NCBI GenBank assembly: GCA_021823365.1
Contig: JAKAOD010000251.1
Location: forward strand, 1 to 5,308
DNA length: 5,308 bases
Reading direction: 5' to 3'
DNA from: Actinomycetes bacterium
GTDB taxonomy: Bacteria > Actinomycetota > Acidimicrobiia > Acidimicrobiales > Bog-793
In this document: one piece after another, positions 1 through 4,636 of the stretch
Position numbering within the stretch: the stretch's first letter is position 1
Layout: every line of letters starts with the position of its first letter
Notes under the pieces: model-generated
What the model saw: only the letters and a program-made list of their open reading frames with translations
The model's database searches: none
What the model was told of the DNA's origin: nothing
Program-made: the position numbers and the translations under genes

Positions 1-56
1 GAGGATACCGGCGAACGGTTCGTAACCCCTCCTTGTCGCACTGGACCCGCGGTCCT

Positions 57-102
57 GGACCCCCGTCCTGTGCAAATTCCCCCGGGTTCTGGGTCCTTTT
101 TT
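57..102 (+). terminator. Candidate Rho-independent terminator of an upstream gene
   Basis: GGACCC (57-62) is complementary to GGGTCC (91-96), and the second arm is followed at once by six T (97-102), the layout of an intrinsic terminator. Two further pairs (63-64 with 85-86) can form inside the stem across a TTCT bulge. The loop is long (about 28 nt), which weakens the case. Two smaller hairpins compete with it: GGACC-CGC-GGTCC (43-55) and GGAC-CCCC-GTCC (57-68). The second uses the same left arm as the terminator, so the two are mutually exclusive. The element lies upstream of the candidate promoter at 152-181, so it more likely ends transcription from the left than attenuates this operon. 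The upstream gene is not identifiable here. Confidence 0.42.
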
Positions 103-151
103 GCGATGTGCTGGGCGCCGCCGGCAAAGACGGTGCCGAAGGGCTGCTCAC

Positions 152-181
152 TTGACTGACCGGACAGTCTGGGAATAACAT
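152..181 (+). promoter_or_regulatory. Candidate sigma-70-type promoter of the operon
   Basis: TTGACT (152-157) matches the -35 consensus TTGACA at five of six positions. TAACAT (176-181) matches TATAAT at four of six, after an 18-bp spacer. The short A/T-rich run at 174-184 stands out in this GC-rich region. Transcription would start near 187-190, leaving a leader of about 175 nt before the preferred GTG at 365. A weaker alternative -10 is TATACG (194-199), which has no good -35 at the right distance. The case is helped by the palindrome in the spacer and by the compact operon that follows. Confidence 0.5.
154..169. promoter_or_regulatory. Near-perfect 16-bp palindromic operator inside the promoter
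   Basis: GACTGACCGGACAGTC is a dyad with seven of eight base pairs symmetric about 161/162; only A159/A164 breaks it. It overlaps the end of the -35 hexamer and fills most of the -35/-10 spacer, so a bound dimer would exclude RNA polymerase. Size, symmetry and the central CCGG resemble operators of TetR-family repressors, many of which sense acyl-CoAs or small carboxylic ligands in degradation pathways. The assignment to a regulator family is inference, and no regulator gene is in the window. Confidence 0.5.
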
Positions 182-187
182 AAACCA

Positions 188-364
188 GCACGCTATACGT
201 AGATCATCAGGCTCGTCTGGCTGTGGCCTGCCAGGCATACGGGGTGCGGGTGTGTATGCCAGCTACCGGGGGTCACGGAGGCCGGGGAGGGTGACGACTG
301 CGCGGTGACGCGGGCAGCGATTGTGAAGCGCTCGGAGCCTACGGGCAGGTGGGGAGGTGACCCT
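188..364 (+). other. Structured 5' leader, no gene seen
   Basis: This stretch between the inferred transcription start and the preferred start codon contains several short inverted repeats. They are CTGGC/GCCAG (217-221 with 230-234), GGCATAC/GTATGCC (234-240 with 254-260, 13-nt loop), GTCAC/GTGAC (272-276 with 291-295, with GGAGG in the loop), and CGCG-GTGA-CGCG (301-312). The last is extended by CTG/CAG (298-300 with 315-317) and closes on a GNRA-type tetraloop. The left arm CTGGC can also pair with GCCAG at 258-262, which gives mutually exclusive folds. No known riboswitch or leader peptide was recognised. Short hairpins are common by chance in GC-rich DNA, so a regulatory role is speculative. 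Confidence 0.3.
353..360 (+). promoter_or_regulatory. Strong Shine-Dalgarno site deciding the start of the first gene
   Basis: GGAGGTGA (353-360) is an uninterrupted match to the anti-Shine-Dalgarno end of 16S rRNA. The GGAGG core sits 7 nt before the GTG at 365. The same frame has an earlier GTG at 305, whose nearest GGAGG (286-290) is 14 nt away and which lies in the loop of a GC hairpin. It also has a later ATG at 386, where AGGGG touches the start codon. The GTG at 365 is therefore the best-supported start. Confidence 0.7.
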
Positions 365-1708
365 GTGGGACGTGACGAGCAGGGGATGAGCGGTTCGAAG
401 AGCACCGGGGCACGGTCGGCTCGGTCACCGGACCCTGCTGCAGTGGCTTCGGCGCCAGCCGACCTCATCTACGACTGGAACGGCCAGCTGCCCTGCTCCT
501 TCTCACTCGACGTGCCGGCGGCCATCGAGCTCAACGACGAGACGCTGCGCGACGGGCTCCAATGCCCCTCGGTGCGGCAGCCTTCCCTCGTCCAGAAACA
601 GGCGTTCCTCCGTACGCTCCCTCAGATCGGCGTCGATGCCGCTGACATCGGGTATGCAGGAGCGAGCGAGCTGTCGTTCGAGCACGTTGTCGGGCTCGCC
701 CGGACGATCGCCGACGAGCGCCTTCCCATCAGGCCGAACTGCGCCGGGCGGACCCACGTGAAGGACATCGACGCCATCGCCGAGGCGCAGCAGCGCGCCG
801 GCGTGCGCATCGACGCTGCGCTCTTCATCGGGTCGAGCCCGATCCGCCAGTGGGTGGAAGGCTGGGACGTCCCGAGGCTGGTCCAGACGATCGAGGATGC
901 GATCTCCTACGCGGCACGCGCTGGGCTCGAGGTGATGTTCGTCACGGAAGACACCACCCGGGCGCGCCAGAAGGACATCGCAACGATGTACCTCGCGGCT
1001 GCAGGCGCCGGCGCGACCCGCTTCTGCATCTCCGACACCGTCGGCCAGGCGACGCCGGGTGGGGTGCAGCAGATCGTGCCGTTCCTCGCTGGCGAGCTCG
1101 CCGCGCACGGCTTCGGAGGCGCCCTCATCGATTGGCACGGTCACCGTGATCGCGGGCTCGACGTCGTGAACGCCCTTGCGGCGCTTTCCGCCGGTGCGCG
1201 CCGGATCCATGGCTGCGCGCTCGGCATCGGCGAGCGGGTTGGCAACACCGCGCTCGACCTCGTGCTCGTGAACATCGCCCTGCTCGGATGGAAGGACCTC
1301 GACCTCCTCGGGCTTCCCTCCTACTGCCAGGTAGCGAGCGAGATGACCGGCGTGCCGATCCCGAGGAACTACCCGGTGGTTGGCCAGGACGCCTTTGCGA
1401 CGAGCACTGGGGTCCACGCGGCCGCAGTCGCCAAGGCGTACGAGAAGGGCGACGCGTGGCTGGCGGACCGCGTCTACAGCGCGGTTCCCGCCTCGCTCGT
1501 CGGGCGCAGCCAGGAGATCTCGATCGGTCCGATGAGCGGGAAGTCGAACGTCGTCTACTGGCTGCGGACGCACGGTTTCGATCCGACGTCAGAGCGGACG
1601 ACGGCCATCCTCGAGGCGGCGAAGTGCTCCTCCCACGTGCTGAGCGATGCCGAGGCGACCAGGATCGCCCGGGCCGCAGGGCGCCGGCGCGTGAAGAAGG
1701 CCGGCTGA
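365..1708 (+). CDS. LeuA/homocitrate-synthase-family acyltransferase (HMGL-like), catalytic part only
   Basis: The 447-residue product belongs to the DRE-TIM metallolyase family, whose synthases condense acetyl-CoA with a 2-oxoacid (2-isopropylmalate, citramalate, homocitrate and Re-citrate synthases). Family similarity begins near residue 33 (LIYDWN); the first 32 residues are Ser/Ala-rich and unlike the family. Visible motifs are DETLRDG (58-64; D63 metal ligand), SDTVG (223-227), the HxH metal pair in WHGHRD (H258, H260), GERVGN (289-294; N294 metal ligand) and STGVH (347-351). The metal-binding set is complete. It ends at about the length of homocitrate synthases and lacks the C-terminal allosteric dimer domain of feedback-regulated leucine-pathway LeuA, so ordinary leucine biosynthesis is not assured. 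HGHRD replaces the common HxHND, but that Asn is not a metal ligand. The start at 365 was chosen for its Shine-Dalgarno site; a GTG at 305 would add 20 residues. The next gene starts 1 nt after the stop. The family is secure, the substrate unknown. Confidence 0.85.
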   Translation: MGRDEQGMSGSKSTGARSARSPDPAAVASAPADLIYDWNGQLPCSFSLDVPAAIELNDETLRDGLQCPSVRQPSLVQKQAFLRTLPQIGVDAADIGYAGASELSFEHVVGLARTIADERLPIRPNCAGRTHVKDIDAIAEAQQRAGVRIDAALFIGSSPIRQWVEGWDVPRLVQTIEDAISYAARAGLEVMFVTEDTTRARQKDIATMYLAAAGAGATRFCISDTVGQATPGGVQQIVPFLAGELAAHGFGGALIDWHGHRDRGLDVVNALAALSAGARRIHGCALGIGERVGNTALDLVLVNIALLGWKDLDLLGLPSYCQVASEMTGVPIPRNYPVVGQDAFATSTGVHAAAVAKAYEKGDAWLADRVYSAVPASLVGRSQEISIGPMSGKSNVVYWLRTHGFDPTSERTTAILEAAKCSSHVLSDAEATRIARAAGRRRVKKAG

Positions 1709-1709
1709 G

Positions 1710-3599
1710 ATGGCCGAGACGACGACGCTCGCGCTGCTCTCAGGCAACGAGGCTCTCGCCCTCGGCGCGTACCACGCCGGTGTCGAGGTGGCGACTGGCT
1801 ACCCGGGGACGCCGAGCACCGAGGTGCTCGAGCACCTCGTCCGGATCTCCGAGGCGGGCGAGGTCGACGTCGACTGGTCGACGAACGAGAAGGTGGCCCT
1901 CGACGTCGGCATCGGTGCCGCCCTCGCCGGCAAGCGGGTGCTCGTGACGATGAAGCACGTCGGCGTGAACGTGGCGATGGACAGCCTGATGACGAGCGCG
2001 TTCATCGGCGTGAAGGGCGGTCTCGTCCTCATGACCGCCGACGACCCGGGAATGCACAGCTCCCAGAACGAGCAGGACAACCGCTACATCGGCCGCTTCG
2101 CCGGCATTCCGGTCTTCGAACCCGCTGACAGCCAGGAGGTCTACGACTTCGTTCAGGTCGCGTTCGAGGCGAGCGAACGCTTCGACCTCCCGTGTCTCCT
2201 GCGTACCACGACCCGCACCTCGCACGCCCGATCGAAAGTGGAGGCCGGATCGCGGGTGGTACGCGCCGTGGAGCCGTCGTTCACGCGTAACCCGGCGAAG
2301 TACGTCATGTTGCCCGCCTTCGCCCGTGAGCGTCACGTCGTCCACCTCGACCGTCTCGAGGCGCTCCAAACCTTTGTCGAGGAGCATCCGCTCACGGTCG
2401 AGGAGCTTCGCTCGCCCACCCTCGGCGTCGTCACCGCTGGGATCTCGTACCACCACGTGCGCGAGGTGCTGCCCGATGCGAGCGTCCTGAAGCTGGGGAT
2501 CGAGTTCCCGGTTCCGGTCGAGCGGATCCGGCGCTTCGCTGCAAAGGTCGAGCGGCTTCTCGTGGTCGAAGAGCTCGAGCCCTATCTGGAGGAGGAGATT
2601 CGCCGCATCGGAATCGCCGTCGAGGGGAAGCGCTGGTTTCCGCGCGTCGGCGAGCTCTCGGCCGCCATCGTGCGCAACGGCTTCGTCGAGGCCGGCGCGC
2701 TGCCTGCGGACGAAGGTCCGAGCGCGCGCCCGCCGGTGCCAGGCATCGGGATCAGACCCCCGGTGCTGTGCCCCGGATGCCCGCATTCAACCCCGTACCT
2801 CGCGCTGGGCGAGCTCGACGCGATCGTTGCTGGCGATATCGGCTGCTACACCCTTGCCGCCGCACCTCCGCTCTCCTCGATGGACACCTGCCTCGCCATG
2901 GGGTCGAGCATCGGCATCGCGACGGGGCTCGCCGTCTCGGGGCTCTCGAAGCAGCCGATCGTCGCGACGATCGGTGACTCGACCTTCCTCCACGGGGGCA
3001 TCCCCCCGCTGCTCGATGCCATCCACCGCCAAGCGAACATGGTCGTGCTGATCCTCGACAACGGGACGACGGCGATGACCGGGGGCCAGCCGCACCCGGG
3101 GATCGCGTACGACATCCGCGGCCGCGCGGCGCCCGCTGCCGACATCGCGGCGATCTGCCGCGCCGCCGGCGTCACGTCGGTGGTGGTCGTCGATCCCTAC
3201 GACGTCGCGGCGACCCGCCGGGCGTTGCGCGCGGCGATCGCCCACAGGGGGGTCTCCGTCGTCGTGACGAGCAGGGTGTGCGTGGAGTCGCCCGTGAAGA
3301 GCCGGGGTCCCGTCTACACCGTCCTGAGCGATCGGTGCGACGGCTGCCAGGCGTGCATGAAGGTCGGTTGTCCGGCGATCTCCTGGGACTTGACGACCGT
3401 GTCGACGCCTCCGAAGGTGCAGATCGATCCAGCAGTCTGCTCAGGATGCACGATCTGTGCGCAGCTGTGCCCCTCGCGTGCGATCGTGTCGGTGCGCGAC
3501 GCGAAGGCGGACGACGCGAAGGCGGACGACGCGAGGGCGGACGACGCGAGGGCGCTCAGCCTCGCTGCCGCTCCCGCGGAGGCAGGGTCGGCTCGGTGA
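1710..3599 (+). CDS. iorA: Indolepyruvate:ferredoxin oxidoreductase, alpha (large) subunit
   Basis: IorA uses thiamine diphosphate to decarboxylate aryl or branched 2-oxoacids (indolepyruvate, phenylpyruvate and relatives), yielding acyl-CoA with IorB and passing electrons to ferredoxin in the cytoplasm. The 629 residues follow the family order: an N-terminal pyrimidine-binding domain with GYPGTPSTEV (30-39), STNEK (57-61) and ADDPGMHSSQNEQDNR (110-125); a middle domain (about 235-325); a pyrophosphate-binding domain beginning RPPVLCPGCPH (349-359), with GDIGCYT (375-381) and the ThDP motif from GDS (422-424) to DN (450-451); then two [4Fe-4S] sites. Their cysteines are C543/C546/C549/C554 (four residues before the last Cys, an irregular spacing I recall for this subunit) and C577/C580/C583/C587. 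Nothing essential is missing. AGAAGG (1695-1700) serves the ATG. The tail after about residue 597 is a low-complexity Ala/Asp/Lys/Arg repeat, not part of the fold. The family is near certain; the true 2-oxoacid is not determined by sequence. Confidence 0.95.
   Translation: MAETTTLALLSGNEALALGAYHAGVEVATGYPGTPSTEVLEHLVRISEAGEVDVDWSTNEKVALDVGIGAALAGKRVLVTMKHVGVNVAMDSLMTSAFIGVKGGLVLMTADDPGMHSSQNEQDNRYIGRFAGIPVFEPADSQEVYDFVQVAFEASERFDLPCLLRTTTRTSHARSKVEAGSRVVRAVEPSFTRNPAKYVMLPAFARERHVVHLDRLEALQTFVEEHPLTVEELRSPTLGVVTAGISYHHVREVLPDASVLKLGIEFPVPVERIRRFAAKVERLLVVEELEPYLEEEIRRIGIAVEGKRWFPRVGELSAAIVRNGFVEAGALPADEGPSARPPVPGIGIRPPVLCPGCPHSTPYLALGELDAIVAGDIGCYTLAAAPPLSSMDTCLAMGSSIGIATGLAVSGLSKQPIVATIGDSTFLHGGIPPLLDAIHRQANMVVLILDNGTTAMTGGQPHPGIAYDIRGRAAPAADIAAICRAAGVTSVVVVDPYDVAATRRALRAAIAHRGVSVVVTSRVCVESPVKSRGPVYTVLSDRCDGCQACMKVGCPAISWDLTTVSTPPKVQIDPAVCSGCTICAQLCPSRAIVSVRDAKADDAKADDARADDARALSLAAAPAEAGSAR
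3498..3554 (+). repeat. 15-bp tandem repeat, 3.8 copies, in the iorA 3' end
   Basis: Units begin at 3498, 3513, 3528 and 3543; the last is cut to 12 bp. Each reads GACGCGAAGGCGGAC or GACGCGAGGGCGGAC. The first two carry the AAG form and the last two the AGG form, so copies differ at one base. Because 15 is a multiple of three, copy number can change without a frameshift. The repeat encodes D-A-K/R-A-D units in the tail of IorA, just after the second cluster domain. Confidence 0.9.
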
Positions 3600-4636
3600 G
3601 CCGAGTCAACGGGTCGAATGGAAAGGTGCCGGCGTGCGCGCCGCCGGCTGGGCTCGAGGCGGGCAACCTCGTCGTGGTCGGCGTCGGCGGGCAGGGCGTG
3701 ATCCTGGCCAGCAACCTCGTCTCTCAGGTGCTTCTCGACGCCGGGTACGACGTGAAGAAGTCCGAGGTCCACGGCATGTCCCAGCGTGGCGGCACGGTCG
3801 TGAGCCATGTGCGCTTCGGGCCCGAGGTCCACTCGGTGATGGTGGAGCCAGGCTCTGCTGACTGGATCGTCGCGTTCGAATGGGAAGAGGGTTTGCGCTC
3901 CCTTTCCTACCTCAAGCCGAACGGCGTCGCGCTCGTGAGCACGGAGCGCAGGATCCCGCCTGCGGCGATGCTCGATCATCGTGATCAGTCGCTCGAGTAT
4001 CCGGCACTTGGCGAGGTGCCGTTCGGGGTGCTCGCGCTCGACACCTTCGCCGTCGCCGGCGACGCCGCCGCGGCGGTGCCGGCGATCGCCCAGACGGTGC
4101 TCCTCGGCGCGCTGTCGGTCCTGCTTCCCTTCCCGGTCGAGGCGTGGCAGGCGTCGATCGACGCCTGGGTGCCCCGCAAGGCGCTGACCGGCAACCTGAG
4201 GGCGTTCGAGCGGGGCCGGGCCCTCGCCCCGGAGGTGCGAGCGGCGGAGGCCGCGGCGAGGACGGTGGCGAGGACGGCGAAGTCTGGGCCCGGGGAGGTC
4301 GCGCCGAGCGCGTCCGTGTCGCCTGTTGCGCACAACGGAGCGAAGCGCTCCCGCGACGGGGCCGCGGAACGCCTCCTGCCGGTGGTGCGCATCGAGCGGA
4401 GCTGGTGCAAGGGCTGCGACATCTGCGTGGCGATGTGCCCGGAGAAGTGCCTCGTCCTCGACGAGCTCGACGTCGCGGTCTTCGCCCGTCCCGAGCGGTG
4501 CACGGGCTGCCAGCTGTGCGCCTTGCTCTGTCCCGATCTCGCGATGGACGTCCTTTGGGTGCCCGCCGGGGATCTCACCGACTGGCTTTTCGCCAACGAG
4601 GAGGGCCGTGTCCGAGCGGCAGCTGATCCAAGGTAA
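3596..4636 (+). CDS. iorB: IorB fused to a KorD-like 2x[4Fe-4S] ferredoxin domain
   Basis: The 346-residue protein has two parts. Residues about 24-212 are the gamma-type domain of 2-oxoacid:ferredoxin oxidoreductases, as in IorB: NLVVVGVGGQGVILASNLV (24-42), KSEVHGMSQRGGTVVSHVRFG (around 55-75) and the late TGNLRAFERGR segment (198-208). An Ala/Arg-rich linker (about 213-262) follows, then a bacterial-type ferredoxin domain (about 263-325) with CxxCxxCxxxCP twice: C271/C274/C277/C281 and C302/C305/C308/C312. This domain resembles KorD, the small delta subunit of 2-oxoglutarate:ferredoxin oxidoreductase. Ordinary IorB is about 190-200 residues and lacks it. The GTG start overlaps the iorA stop (GTGA), with AGGG (3584-3587) 8 nt before it; a second GTG at 3626 is a less likely start. 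A GTG at 4382 could in principle start the ferredoxin part alone, but no good ribosome site precedes it. The partner is IorA; a role with KorA is inference. Confidence 0.9.
   Translation: MSRVNGSNGKVPACAPPAGLEAGNLVVVGVGGQGVILASNLVSQVLLDAGYDVKKSEVHGMSQRGGTVVSHVRFGPEVHSVMVEPGSADWIVAFEWEEGLRSLSYLKPNGVALVSTERRIPPAAMLDHRDQSLEYPALGEVPFGVLALDTFAVAGDAAAAVPAIAQTVLLGALSVLLPFPVEAWQASIDAWVPRKALTGNLRAFERGRALAPEVRAAEAAARTVARTAKSGPGEVAPSASVSPVAHNGAKRSRDGAAERLLPVVRIERSWCKGCDICVAMCPEKCLVLDELDVAVFARPERCTGCQLCALLCPDLAMDVLWVPAGDLTDWLFANEEGRVRAAADPR
4255..4278 (+). repeat. Two-copy 12-bp tandem repeat in the IorB-KorD linker
   Basis: GGCGAGGACGGT (4255-4266) is followed directly by GGCGAGGACGGC (4267-4278), 11 of 12 bases identical. 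It encodes part of the Ala-Arg-Thr-Val stretch in the interdomain linker. It is in phase, so it suggests that the linker can lengthen or shorten without harming the domains. It is short enough to be chance in GC-rich DNA. Confidence 0.5.

Noticed and set aside
1..25. Possible end of an upstream coding sequence on the + strand (frame 2, last residues RIPANGS, then TAA at 23-25)
   Set aside because: Only seven codons are visible. The other two forward frames are also open (to about 155 and 159), so nothing shows which, if any, is coding.
193..468. 91-residue frame on the - strand, antisense to the leader and the first gene's 5' end
   Set aside because: Its composition is Ser/Pro/Ala-rich with no recognisable domain, and it covers the leader, ribosome site and N-terminus of a well-supported gene on the other strand. 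It looks like an antisense shadow.
503..1573. Long - strand frame (356 residues) opposite the LeuA-like gene
   Set aside because: The translation is Arg/Asp/Val/His-rich with no fold or motif. It mirrors the codon bias of the + strand gene, a usual artefact in GC-rich DNA.
1740..2786. Long - strand frame (348 residues) opposite iorA
   Set aside because: Same antisense artefact: the + strand gene carries complete IorA motifs over the whole stretch.
3278..3595. 106-residue upstream extension of the iorB frame into iorA
   Set aside because: This part is out of frame with the cluster-binding domain of IorA and reads as Arg/Gly/Glu-rich noise. The GTG at 3596, overlapping the iorA stop, is the sensible start.
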